Shown here: piece by piece, positions 36,361-47,709 of the stretch
How positions within the stretch are numbered: the stretch's first letter is position 1
How the letters are laid out: each line of letters opens with the position of its first letter
Assembly: GCF_000346465.2 (NCBI RefSeq)
Contig: NC_034016.1
Span: 7,086,672-7,150,671 of the forward strand
Origin: Prunus persica
Taxonomy: Eukaryota; Streptophyta; Magnoliopsida; Rosales; Rosaceae
DNA length: 64,000 nt
Direction: 5' to 3'
Position numbers and translations under genes: made by a program
The notes under the pieces: model-generated
Seen by the model: the letters and a program-made list of their open reading frames with translations, nothing else
Databases searched by the model: none
What the model was told of the DNA's origin: nothing

Positions 36361-36660
36361 CTACGGCAGCTCCATCTCCATAAGTTCTTGCCGAGGACTC
36401 GGCAGAACAGCCCTTCCCTTCCTTTCACCAAGGGAGCCCTTTTTGCCTTACGCTCTTCTACAAGAGCCATTATTTCGTCTAGGCTCACCCGGGCTTCGGA
36501 CACATGCATGGCTTAATCTTTGAGACAAGCATATGACTACTGGCAGGATCAACCAGGTAGCATTCCTTTCCGACATCGGCTCCATAAGAGAAAGAAGAAT
36601 AATAAAGTCTACTTCGCACCTTCATGCTCAACATGTTCTGATCCCGCTCCAACCGGGTGG
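36361..36660. repeat. NUMT edge repeat, right copy
   Basis: Direct repeat of the left copy at 31525-31822 (matching parts about 36368-36500 and 36589-36660). Between the matching parts it carries the 18S rDNA fragment instead of the left copy's spacer. Confidence 0.8.
36501..36559 (-). rRNA. 5' end of nuclear 18S rRNA, 59-nt fragment
   Basis: On the minus strand, starting at 36559: TACCTGGTTGATCCTGCCAG, then TAGTCATATGCTTGTCTCAA and AGATTAAGCCATGCATGTG. This is the universally conserved start of eukaryotic cytosolic 18S rRNA, with its exact 5' end. It is not mitochondrial rRNA. It stops after 59 bases and is far too short to function. Confidence 0.88.
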
Positions 36661-36664
36661 AAAT

Positions 36665-37021
36665 TGAGTAGGTAGCCACGCGTCACTATTCGCTCGTGGA
36701 GGAAGAGAGAGAAAGTGAGAAATCGTGAGAGAGGAGAGAGAGAATTCTGGAAAAAAAAAATATAAAAATAAAAAATAAGGAATCTGATCTGATACTTAAA
36801 TTGGCACTTCCATGGATCATAACTTCTTCATTTTAAATCAGAATTTAGCATGCTGCTTGTCTACGAACTCGTATCGACCAGCTCTATACAACGATGCTAC
36901 TCAATTCTCTAAAATTCTTCCATAACAAAAAGTGATTAAAGTGCCCATACCCTAAGGGCAAAAAATGTAATTGCATAATTAAATAATTAAATAAAAAAAA
37001 ATTGTTGGGTTACGGTGTTGC
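36665..37021 (-). repeat. Probable gypsy LTR fragment
   Basis: No gene. On the minus strand it starts TGCAACACCGTAACCCAACA and contains GGTCGATACGAGTTCGTAG and GAATAGTGACGCG, sequences of the kind found in plant chromovirus (Tekay/Del-like) LTRs. It ends abruptly at the mitochondrial block. Family assignment is from memory of similar LTRs. Confidence 0.4.
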
Positions 37022-38390
37022 ACATCATCTGCATCCAGATTGAACAAGCTGAAATCGAGAGAGTTCACGTGGACGAGGGTAGTGCAGCCAACATCCTACA
37101 ACTATCTATTATCCAGTAGTTCGGATTGGAGCCCAAGATCAACAAATTTGCCAGATCGCTCACCTGCTTCAATGGAGCCACGTCGATCATTGTGGGAACG
37201 ATTGACCTTGACATTCACTCACCGCCTGTGGTCTCCTCACAGACTTTCATGGTCATCAACGAGGTCTCCCCTATAACGGAATCTTGGGCCAACAATGGAT
37301 CAACTAGATCGATGCTATCACATCCATTTCACACCAAAAGACATGCGACCGCATCCTTAGGGGTGGAATCTGGCATATCAACAGTGATTAAGTCATGGAA
37401 AGAAGATGCACAGCCCAAGGGCTCAAGAAGAGCAAGCCGTTGCAGTTCACACCGATGATGCAGGATGTTGGCAAGGCAGGTCGAGCTCCCGACGGACAAG
37501 CAAACCTGAAAAAGAAGGGAGTTGTCGCCTTCCAATAGCAACTAAGAGGCCAAGATCAAGACTAGGAAATCCTCTCTAAAGGCTCCTCTAAAGAAGGTTG
37601 GAAGCTTAAGGATGATGTTGAGTTAGTACCCCTTGATCATGACCTGCCAGACAGAAAACCGCAGATCAGCTCACGCCAAAACCCAAACAAGAAGGATCAA
37701 GATGAGGGAATCTGCCTGGAAGGCGCCCCTGAAGGGGGTTGGAAGCCCAAGGAAGAAGTTGAGTTAATACCCCTCAATCCTGACTAGCTAGACATAAAAT
37801 CGCGGATCAGCTCGCACCTAAGCAAGGACATGTTCACATGGTTGCCATTTGACATGCTGGCATCAACCGGAACATCATTTGCCATCGACTTCATGTCAAC
37901 CCCGCTAGTAAGCCGGTGGCACAGAAGAAGCAACTTCACTCTCAAGCGAGTCGCGATCATTAAAGCCGAGATCGATAAGCTCCTAATTAGAATCGTTAGG
38001 AGAGTTTGCGTCGACTACACCAACCTCAACAAAGCATGCCTTAATGACAACTTCCCATTGTCGAGGATCGACCAGCTCGTGGATTTAACTTCCGGCAATC
38101 AACTGCTCAGCTTCATGGACGCCTACTTCAGCTATAATCAAATCCTGATGCATGAGGATGACAAGGCGAAGACCTCTTTCATCATCCAAAGAGGGACCTA
38201 CTGTTATAAGAACACTGGAGCAACCTACCAAATGCTTGTGAATAAAATTTTCAATATGCAAATCAGCAAAACCATGGAAGTTTACCTGGATGACATGTTG
38301 GTCAAAACTCCTGAGCGTGCATACCATATCTAGAACCTTGCTGAAGCATTCAGCCTGCACATTTGGTGTACCGTCCGTTCGATTCTAGGT
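37022..38390 (+). pseudogene. Gypsy 3: protease-RT fragment related to gypsy 1
   Basis: A decayed piece of a Tat-like polyprotein, colinear with gypsy 1 from about 8960 to 10390. The protease part reads HVDEGSAANILQL and FNGATSIIVGTIDLDIHSP-type sequence; the RT part reads VCVDYTNLNKACLNDNFPL, FMDAYFSYNQI and YLDDMLVK (one change from YVDD). There are many stops, frameshifts and small deletions, including one in the segment before CTFGVPSVRFLG at the end. No LTR belongs to it here. Confidence 0.85.
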
Positions 38391-39158
38391 GGGAGGAGTC
38401 ATTTGGTGGTAACTTAATACCAAGCAGGTCGAAAACCTCTAAAAATTGGATTAAACCCAGCTTCTGAAAAATTCTCATTACTTGATCCCAACTCCAAAAA
38501 GCAACTCAACAGATCTTTTCTTACTAAAAAATGTTTTCTCAAAAAAGCCCCACGTGACTTCTTGACTTTGACATTCCAAATTGTACCCATAACACATCTT
38601 TATTCTTATTGGCCATGGCTATTTCCAAACAAAGACCCAATTCAATGAGCTTGACCTGCACACACTTGCACTTTTTTTTCAAAAGATGAAATGGCAATGG
38701 GAGACACAAGGTACAACCCTATGGTCCTGTCACAAATTTTTTTTGACTAACATGTAACCGTCATATCTCATACAATTCCATGAATCAAAAGGCAATATTC
38801 TCTATGGATCAACGATCAACAAGAACTTTTCATGAAAATCTCAAGAACATAAAGAACATTCTTATATGTAAAATCCTAAAATCTTAGAAAAATCATATTT
38901 GTGTTTAGAATTTCAAGACCAACACAACAATGTAAATTAGATAAGCAAGAAAAACACACAAGAGCAAAAACCCAATGATGCCGCCAACCCCTTTGTCCAT
39001 TTTTGAAAAATCTCTTTCATGCAACATCCAAAATTCCAAGTAGCAAGCATACATGTGAATCAATCATGAAAGATATGACATGTTATAACAATTATAACCA
39101 TGAAACTAAGCCCATATTCTTTCTAAAACTCAAAAGCGTGCACCTTTTCATAGACCTT
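38391..39158 (-). other. Internal leader of a minus-strand LTR element, no gene
   Basis: AT-rich sequence between the primer site (39159-39172) and the end of gypsy 3. No ORF is supported. It would be the untranslated leader of the LTR element whose gag-pol is missing. Confidence 0.4.
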
Positions 39159-40013
39159 GGCTCTTGATACCACTTGAAGGGAATATTGTGGGAATGTTGT
39201 TGTGTAGAGATTTCTAAAAACTATACAACCAAACTTTGAGAGTATAAATCACCTAGCATGCCATATCTAATATCTAATCAAAGTAATAGTGGAAGCATTA
39301 AATAAACTAGGGATTCATGCAAGTCTCATTTGGTCCCAATCTTTATAAGTCTATGAAAGTGTGCACCAAAGACTCTCAAAATCCTATTTGAGAGAAAGAT
39401 AAGATGTTCGTCATACCCTTGGAGCAAATCTTGAAACCAAGAATGGTATTCAAGTAGAGGGAGTGGTCCCTTTGTTGTTGGCTCTCCCTTTGATATTGAT
39501 TCTCCACCTTGTAGCTCTCAAAGACGTACAAAGATATGCACCTCCCCAAAGCTTTTCACCAAGGATTGAATGGGATGAGAGAATGAGTAGACAACAAGTG
39601 AACAGTGGTGCTAGCACCTTCATTTGATGTGATAGATTCAAGGGGTTAGGGGGAGAGAGCTTGATGTTTTCTCTCTTCCAATTTCACCAACTTGAAAAAC
39701 CCTAGGATGATAGGATTCCATAGCTACGCACTTATGCGATAAAAAATGTCACAAGAGTGACAAAAATGCCCCCAAGCCCTAGGGTAGCCGCACCCCCCCT
39801 TTTGTGTGTCATCTTTTGCTATCTTGGTCCACACATTAATCCTATAATGTGTCACATATGTGCCTAAGTCCATATGGACAAATCCCTTTTGAATTTCCAA
39901 GTCATATGGGACCTTTAATAAAATTTTCATAACTTTAATTGAATAATTAAATTAATCTAATCAATTTAATTACTCTAGTGACTTGACTAATTCAATCACT
40001 CACTTGTCTAACA
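39159..40013 (-). mobile_element. LTR (about 39175-40013) with tRNA-Met-type primer site, truncated element
   Basis: On the minus strand TGGTATCAAGAGCC (39172-39159) matches the tRNA-Met primer-site form common in copia elements. It lies two bases after an LTR end reading ATTCCCTTCA. The LTR start is taken as TGTTAGACAAGTGAGTG at 40013, a plausible TG terminus but not proven; it could extend further right. No second LTR or coding region is present. Confidence 0.5.
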
Positions 40014-40037
40014 AGTGTTGGTACCGGTCATCCTTAG

Positions 40038-40124
40038 TTGACCATTTCAAGTGTTGGGTCAACCATTTGACCTTTGACCTTTGACTTTTGACTTTGACCT
40101 TTGACTTTCACATTGACTTTGACC
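40038..40124 (+). promoter_or_regulatory. Cluster of nine TTGAC(C/T) W-box motifs
   Basis: Nine TTGACY motifs occur on the plus strand in 87 bp, plus one inverted. Most are in tandem as TTTGACCTTTGACTTTTGAC. TTGACY is the WRKY transcription factor core site. The cluster lies just outside the proposed LTR, or within it if the LTR is longer. It may be simply a degenerate tandem repeat. Confidence 0.7.
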
Positions 40125-40809
40125 AAGTCACAAGAATCATTCATTCTCTTCATAATTTTCCAATAGATTCCTTTTCGGTGTGCAATCTTATAAGTTCTAA
40201 TTAACGAGGCAGTGGGTATGAATGATTCATTCTTAATCCATGGACTTGTTACTTTGTGTACATTATGTATCTAAAGCAACGTTCTTGCCCCTTTGATTAT
40301 TATATATTATTTTCTTAGAATTATCCATTTTATATTGGCTTCTAGGGCATATATCTAGCGTCATGTGAAATTGAATACTATGTTTTTTTTTATATAAAAT
40401 AACCGTTGTTTTTAGTATTTGAGGGTTTAGGATATTTTCACTTGCAGTTTGATTTCTCTGTAACCATGGTTTTTCAAGCGCCATTTGTGAAAATCATTAT
40501 AGGTTTTTGTTTTGAAAATCTTTTTACTTTTTTTTTTTTGTGAAAATCATTTTACATTTTTCCAAATTTGATAAAAAATACAAACGAAGAACAAAAGGGT
40601 CTGGAAACACTTCTATGTTTTTTTCTATTTCATCTTAATAAGACAACAGTGGCTTTTTATTCACGTCGTTTGAATTGTCAAATCACAACGGTAATTAACT
40701 ACTGCTGTGATAAAGCCTTATTACATCAGTAGTTCTAATCTAGCATCGTGTGAAATTAAATACTACGTCATTTTGTTAAAAAAGCCATCGTTATATGTAA
40801 TAAGGTATA

Positions 40810-42912
40810 GTGTCGGAGATGGATAAGTCATGGACGCACGCGGATAGAAGATCAAAGGCATATGAGTTAGGGGTGGAAGCATTTTTGAATTTTTCTGTAG
40901 AAAATCTTCTAACTACAATACGTATTCATTGTCCATGTGTTAAATGTGGGAATCTTCAATTTGTTTGGGGTTGGAATTATAAGGGACCACTTATACTTTA
41001 ATGGCATTGCCCAAAGCTATAAGAATTGGACATTTCACGGCGAACCTTGGCAAGCAACTACTAATGCTAGTAGAAATGTGGAAGAAGATGATGACCATAG
41101 TAGGTGCAATTTTGTTTATGAAGAAATAGAGATGGATGATAATGATTTAGGCGATTTTGGAATCGATCCTTATGAGTTTGCCAATGTGATTAGGGATAGA
41201 GATCAATCCTTGTACCCTGGTTGTAGTAAGTACACCAATGATTGCATCTTATATAGGAAGGATTATGAACATATTCAACTCATTGTCCTACTTGTGGAAT
41301 CTCAAGGTGGAAGGAAGTCAAAGATTCAATCTTGAAAGAGGGTGTCCCAGCGAACATGGTGTGGTATTTTCCACCAATTCCAAGGTTTAAAAGGATGTTT
41401 CAGTCAAGTAAGACAGCTAAGAGTTTGACTTGGCATGCTGATAGAAAATCAATTGACGGTCAGATGTCTCATTCACCATATTCCCCGTCTTGGAAACTCG
41501 TTGATGATAAATGGCCCGAGTTTGATAATAAGTTGAGAAACTTGAGACTGGCTCTCTCATCTGATGGATTCAATCCGCACAGTTCTCTAAGTACCAGATA
41601 TAGTTGTTGGCCAGTTATCTTAGTTACATATAATCTCCCATCATGGCTATGCATGAAACGAAAGTTTATGATGTTGACCTTATTGATTTTCGCTCCTAAA
41701 CAACCCAGAAATGATATAGACATCTACTTAGAGCCTTTGATTGATGATTTAAAATCTTTGTGGGATGGGATTAGAGGAGTGTATGATGCACACATTGGAC
41801 AATACTTTACACTCAGAGCAGCATTACTGTGGACAATTAATGATTTTTCTGCCTATGAAAACTTATCTGATTGTGTTGTTAAAGGATATGAATTGTCCAA
41901 TATGCGGTGACGATACACCTAGTCACAGGTTGAAAAATGGCCACAAAATCTGTTACATCGAGCATAGAAATGGTTACCAACATATCATTCATATTGGAGG
42001 CCTATGCAGCTTTTAATGGGAAACCTGAATATGACACGCCTCCAAAGCCATTAACCAGAGAAGAAGTGCTACAAATGGTTGAAGGCATTAATTATAAATG
42101 GGGCTCGAAAAAAGGGGGAGGCGGAGGTGAAAATGATGGTAACAGAGTTTGTTGGAAGAAGAAGTCAAAATTCTTCGATCTCAAGTATTGGAAATACCTT
42201 CCTGTAAGGCATGCCCTCGATGTTATGCACATTGAGAAGAATGTTTGCAATAGTATTATTGGTGCGTTGTTGGAGATCCCTAGAAAAAATAAAGATGGGA
42301 TTGCTGCTCGTTTAGATTTATTAAACATGGGGGTCAAGACTAATTTGCAGCCCGAGTATGGAGAAAGACATACTCGCTTGCCTCCAAGGCCTTGGAATTT
42401 GCCAAGAGTATAGAAGAGAGCAGTTTGCAATTCTTTGTACGGTATGAAGGTCCCTGAAGGTTATTCTTCAAATATAAAAAAATCTTGTATCTTTACAAGA
42501 TTCAAGACTTCTTGGCCTGAAATCACAGGATTGTCATACCCTGATGCAACATTGCTCCCTGTGGCAACTCGTTCTGTTTTGGAGAAGCCTACAAGGTATG
42601 CAATAACTCGATTATGCTTCTTCTTCAATGCTATATGTACAAAGACGGTAGATGTTTCCAAGCTAGATAAGTTGGAAGAAGATGTAGTAGTTACTTTGTG
42701 TTTGCTTGAGAAATACTTTCCCCTTTCATTCTTCGATGTCATGCTTCATCTGGTAGTACATCTTGTCAGAGAAGTTCGTCTATGTGGGCCATTTTATTTT
42801 AGATTGATGTATCCATTCGAAAGATATATGAAAGTGCTAAAGGGGTATGTTCAGAACCGTACTCATCCCGAAGGTTGCATTATTGAGCGGTATGTAGCTG
42901 AAGAAGCGTAGA
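40810..42912 (+). pseudogene. CACTA 2 TNP2 transposase, broken exon 1
   Basis: Starts like the intact copy (MSEMDKSWTHADRRSKAYEL) but is split over at least five frames: 40810-41001, 40937-41335, 41332-41910, 41937-42413 and 42435-42911. About 190 bp is deleted near 41235, where YPGCSKYTNDCILYRKDY joins parts that are separate in CACTA 1. A purine-rich insertion near 42105-42135 adds a Gly/Glu/Lys stretch. The DUF4218 part (VREVRLCGPFYFRLMYPFER) is still clear. Confidence 0.85.
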
Positions 42913-43356
42913 GTTTTGCACCAAGCATTTATCTGATGTTAGTACAGTTGGAGTGCCATCAAGCTAGAAGATTGGACTTTTAAAGTCATTATCAAGTTGC
43001 ACAGTGAGCCTATTAATCGGGACCAATTGAACCAGGCACATCTATATGTCTTCGAGAATACGGAGGAACAGTAATGCTTTAAGTAGCCATTTTAAATTAT
43101 TCCATATGTTTATCTTATATACAAGGGACAATAATGCTTGAATTTTTCGTGTCATGTAGGAAACATATGATCCAAACCAAGACCACTTATCTAAAATTTA
43201 GAAAGAGAACAAAGTGGCTGCAAGATAAGCACAATTAGCACTTTCATTCAATGGCTACGCTTTAAGATATATGTCATTGAATCATTCAATAACATATTGG
43301 ACTTTTAATTTTTTGCTTTTTATGTTAGATTGAATTAGGATATGATTAATTTGCAG

Positions 43357-44003
43357 GTTCAAAGTGAACTTAATGGGGAAGAAAATAATGGCATATCAGA
43401 AAATTTGAGCTGTCTAGCAGCTGGTCCAAGCATGGCAGTGCCATCATATAGAAGCTATCTTATTAAAGGTGTTAAATTTAACACCAAGGCACAAGATGAT
43501 GTGTAGACAGTTCAAAATAGTGGAGTTTATTTACTTGCAAATACTATGTAAGTTGCTAGTGCCAACGATAAAAACCCGATTGTCTCAAATATGGGTTTTT
43601 ATGGTGTCATTCAAGATATTTGTGACCTTGACTACCAAAAATTTACAATCCCAGTATTTAGGTGTGATTGGATAGATAGCACTTCTGGCCTTGTAGTCGA
43701 TGAACTTGGATTTACCCTTGTAGATCTGAGTAAAATTGGACAAACGAATGACCAATTTGTTATGGCTTCTTAAGTCAAACAAGTATTTTTTGTTGATGAC
43801 CCAATGCATCATAGTTGGTCGGTCGTGTTATCAATGCCTAATACAGAATATAATGACGTTGTTGGTGATGATGTCTTAGGTGATGTGAGAATTGAGTGTG
43901 AGTCATTTACTAGAGGGATGCCAAATGTTGACATATTTGATGCACCGGTAAGTTTGGGAGTCAAAATATTTGAGATGGGTGTGAAGATATATGGATTAAA
44001 TGA
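43357..44003 (+). pseudogene. CACTA 2 transposase exon 3 (DUF4216), broken
   Basis: Begins after TTTGCAG like the intact copies and ends at TGA 44001-44003. It has stops (for example TAG at 43504 and TAA at 43771) and a 3-bp insertion giving DSTSGLVVDELGFTLVDLS. Confidence 0.8.
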
Positions 44004-44079
44004 TGCTTGTAATTTATGACATTAATTTTGTAATAATTTGTAAGGTACTTTTTTCACTTTCATAATGCAAGTTTTGGGC

Positions 44080-45470
44080 ACAAAACTTCAGTACTAAAAA
44101 AACTGGGTTCGAGATGCAAAATACAACGGTCCTGTTAAAAAATTTGCAAAAACTGACGTCTAATTGTTTTTTAACATACGTCGTGCAATGGACGAAGCTA
44201 AATCCTAAATAAAAACCGAAAATTTGAAATACAAAACACGTCGGTTTAAATAAAATTGACATTAAAAATAACGACGTTTTCAATACCATGCGACAACCTC
44301 AATGTACATACCGACGTCTAAAGCTTAACTCACATGACTGCTCATTTAATTCAAATCATCGTACATAATATCCAAACAACGACAGTAATGTGTAGCTGTT
44401 ACTACTGTATATTCACGACCGAGATGCTCAAAGAGCCAACATTTAAAGTAATATAATACGACGTTAATCGCAACATACCGACGTATTTAATTACTTAACT
44501 ACGACCTGCAACATATATTTTCCGTCGTCTTTTAGAGCCACAAAAGGCTTTTGCGTTTCAATATCTAATGTGAAAGTTCTTGTGACTGTCCGTAAGATGA
44601 CAAAAAATGACGCCTTAGAGACACAAAAACGACGAAATTAATTCTATAAGCACTGTGTAAATTTTTCACCACGTCTATATTTATATCATAAATGTCGTGG
44701 AAAGTTTGTTAACAACGGCAGCTGTGGAAATAATTGGGTCGTAGTAGAGCATAATAACTTCGTTCTTCATACACTTTCCGACTTTAAAATGGATTTGCAC
44801 TTAGTTCAATTCCAGGGACGACGTTATATTAGAAAGAACCACGGCGGTTTCTTTTAAACCAATGTTGTTACAGTGTTTCTAAATGGCGATTGACTGATAA
44901 ACTAAGCCATCTATGGGAATCACGGTGTTATCAGAGACATGTAGATTTTAAACCACGTCTCTATTTATATTGTTACCGACGTGGTAATTTTTGAACGACA
45001 TCAGGTTTGAAAATAAAAAGGCCGTAAAAGTTTATAATAACCTCTTTCTTCCCATATTTACTGCCATTATTATTCTATTTTCATATCTGTAAGGTGCTTA
45101 TTGTTAGTAATCACGGCAATTTATTTTAAAGTGCTGTCTAAAAGTTATTGGGCATGGTGGTAAGTTAATAGTGTATGTCATGGTTACTCATTTTTACGGC
45201 AGTATTTTATTAAACGGCGTCATGTTTTCGTCTCTAAACGAGGAGATTTCCAGAAAGGTCGTCTACGCTCATCCAAGTTTTTTTTTTTGGCCCATTTTTC
45301 ATAAATAGACGTCGGGTTTTAGTTTGAAATGACGTTGTATGTGTTAACAACGTCGGGGATTTACCGTCATGGCTTAATGCATCAAAAGATGTCGGTCAAT
45401 TTCACGACAGTTGAAAAACCAACTACACGACCGTGGATTCCCGTCGTCTATTGCGATTTTTATAGTAGTG
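44080..45470 (+). repeat. CACTA 2 3' subterminal region
   Basis: No gene. CGACG/CGTCG motifs are still frequent but more mutated than in the other copies, with many CG-to-TG or CA changes. The terminal inverted repeat is at about 45447-45470. Confidence 0.75.
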
Positions 45471-46479
45471 ACTTCAGCATAAACTAATAGCTGCTGCTAA
45501 CTACGACTCTGGTTGCACACACTCCAAGACCTTATTATAGATATACTATGCGACGAACACACATACAAACCGCCAAAGAAGAATAAAAAGATACACACCA
45601 AAACAATCACGTAAACAACAAGGAACACAAAAATTTACAGAGGTTCGGCATTGTGCCTACGAGCTCTTTGGTGATCGCTCTGAGAAATTTCACTAGTAAT
45701 AAGGACACCTTTGGTTTACAAGAAAAATTCATTCGATCTTAAAAACCCCATTCGATCTTAAAAACCCTAGGTCTCAATTTCTCTCACATCCTAATCAAAC
45801 CCAATTTGTGATCTCTCTTACATCAACTCTAGCTTCTAAAAGGCCTATTTATACTTATAGGTCTTTAATTACAAGCATACTAGAATGGTGGTGGAGCGAT
45901 TGTTAGGCGTGGTGGGATATTTTGGTTTTGTTTCAAACTTTGGTTAAATCAATATTAATTAATGTTTTATTTTTTATTTTTATATTTGAATTACTTTTAA
46001 ATACATGTTGAAAATTTGAGTGTTGTTAGGGACACCACCATTCTATAACCCAAATAGATCATATCAGTAATTTTTTTTTTATTGCCATATTTCCTTCAAT
46101 TTCCTTCTTTCTATATCTTATGTTTTTGAAATAGATGAGTTGTCTTAAACGCATTTAAATTCCTTCAATTACAATGATGAAGCCAACCCCTTTCCAGATC
46201 TTCATCTCCACCTCATTTATATTAGCGCATGAAAGGATATGAGGCCTAAAGACTTGTGGTGGGTTTGGGTAAAATATAGGGAAGCTAATCTGTAGGGGAT
46301 GCTGCAAAAATATATCAAAATATGACTTATGATTGTGTCGAAGTTGGAGTGGGAGCTCTATGGTGGTGCCGCGTGGCAGAGCAAGGGAAGTTAGGTGGTG
46401 GTGAGAAACAAGAGCATCAACAAACCATATTGATTGTTTGGGACCTTTGATAAATTAAAATAATCATAATTTCTTTCCT
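45471..46479. other. Remnant interval with LTR-like sequence, no gene
   Basis: 45620-45870 carries AAAATTTACAGAGGTTCGGC, GCCTACGAGCTCTTTGG and AGGCCTATTTATACTTATAGG in the order seen in copia-like LTRs. It is similar in style to 17330-17770 and 19300-19720. The rest is AT-rich and unassigned. Confidence 0.4.
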
Positions 46480-47690
46480 TTTCTAAAATAAAGCCATATC
46501 TGCAAATGAGACATATCATTTTCCTTCCACTCTGATGTGCTCTGTAAAGACCTTCCTGAGTTTATCCCAACACCTTCATGGCCTCCGGCATGCCTAAGCA
46601 TCATAGCAGGAGATCATCCTTGCTAAGCCAGACCAATTCTCCATTCCTTATAAGATAATTGAGTGCTAAAGTCCGTGTTTTGTGTTCAACATGCAATTCT
46701 GGATATTGAAGGTAGCGAATGATAGGACTTCTCCAATATGGTTTTGATAAGTCAACAGGGTGTATGTCAACATCCATTCCTCTTGTTATTATAAAAGGCA
46801 AGCTGCGCTTTTTGACTTGAAATAGACGTTCAGAACAACTATTTTGGAATTGAATACAAGAAGCAAGATGTGCCATTTCATTAGCAGCCAAGTTCTCGTC
46901 CCTAGGGATGTATTCCCAAGTAGCATCAGTGAATTCCTGTAACAAATTGTGAGCTACCACTAGATAAGAGGCCAATTGAGGGTTGATGCATTTGTACTCT
47001 CCTGCAATTTGCTTCAAGACTAACTGGGAATCACCCAAAATATCGACTGTCTTGACATTCAATTCCAGTAGAATCTCCAGACCAATGATTAAGGTTAAAC
47101 GTTTCATATTTAGCTCGATTGTTGGTGCAGTCGAAATCTAATTGAAAAGAGAAGGAGTGAATATGGCCTTGTGGGTCTTCTAACACTATCCTAGCACCAG
47201 CAGAATGGTCCACTTTAGAACCATCAAAGTATAATTTCCATGGACTGAGGGAAATATGTGCAATCTCAATATGATCAAGATTCTCAATCTCCATACTCGA
47301 GTGTATAGCGAGAAAATCAGCCATTGCTTGGCCTTTCACAACCTTTTGAGAGATATATATAAGGTTGAATTTTAACAAAGCAAGAGCCCATTTACCCAAG
47401 TGGCCATTCAAAATTGGCCGTGTGAGCATGTGTTTAATCAAATATGTCTGAGCTACGATGTAGATTCTAAATGGAAGCACATAATGCCTGAGTTTGATAG
47501 CTGTGAAATATAAGGCTAGACATAGCTTCTCCATTGGTGTATATTCGAATTCCACTGAGGTGAGAGAACAGCTCTGATAGTAGAAGGCTTGTTCCTTGTT
47601 CTCCAAGTTATCTTGTGCTAGCAACCTACCAATTGAATTTTAGAGGCGAAGATATATAGCTTCAAAGTTGTACTTTTTTTGGGAGGAGTC
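46480..47690 (-). pseudogene. Gypsy 4: RNase H and integrase start, fragment
   Basis: Minus-strand polyprotein piece. 47624-47031 gives the RT-type RNase H (EQAFYYQSCSLTSVEFEYTP, MEKLCLALYFTAIKLRHY) and the start of a second RNase H (WKLYFDGSKVDHSAGARIVL). A frameshift leads to 47107-46601 with ILGDSQLVLKQIAGEYKC and ENLAANEMAHLAS. After a stop, the integrase zinc region is just recognisable to about 46480 (CLGMPEAMKVLG, then YRAHQSGRKM). It is unlike gypsy 1. CACTA 3 begins about 20 bases to its right. Confidence 0.8.
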
Positions 47691-47709
47691 AAAACAGGTA
47701 GGTTACTCA

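Larger units (their letters stand above)
30840..36660. other. Mitochondrial DNA insert (NUMT) of nearly 6 kb
   Basis: The firm anchors are the nad1 last exon (33185-33443), intron domain V (33515-33549) and the matR 3' end (34277-34501), in the order and strand known for plant mitochondrial nad1, where matR lies in the last intron. Flanking sequence has the mixed, gene-poor character of plant mitochondrial spacers, with AGTAAAGGCG-type repeats. The outer borders are estimates. The block also holds a gag scrap, a piece of nuclear 18S rDNA near its right edge, and a direct repeat near each edge. A misassembled mitochondrial contig is the alternative to a real nuclear insert. Confidence 0.75.
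40345..45470 (+). mobile_element. CACTA transposon 2, decayed
   Basis: Colinear with CACTA 1: leader, transposase exons and 3' subterminal repeats. The right terminus ends TTTTTATAGTAGTG at 45470 (minus strand CACTACTATAAAAATCGCAA, slightly changed from CACTACTACAAAAAAGC). The left end is not clear; related short repeats (ATCTAGCATCGTGTGAAATT-like) begin near 40345. Many stops, frameshifts and deletions show it is much older than CACTA 1 and 3. Confidence 0.82.
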
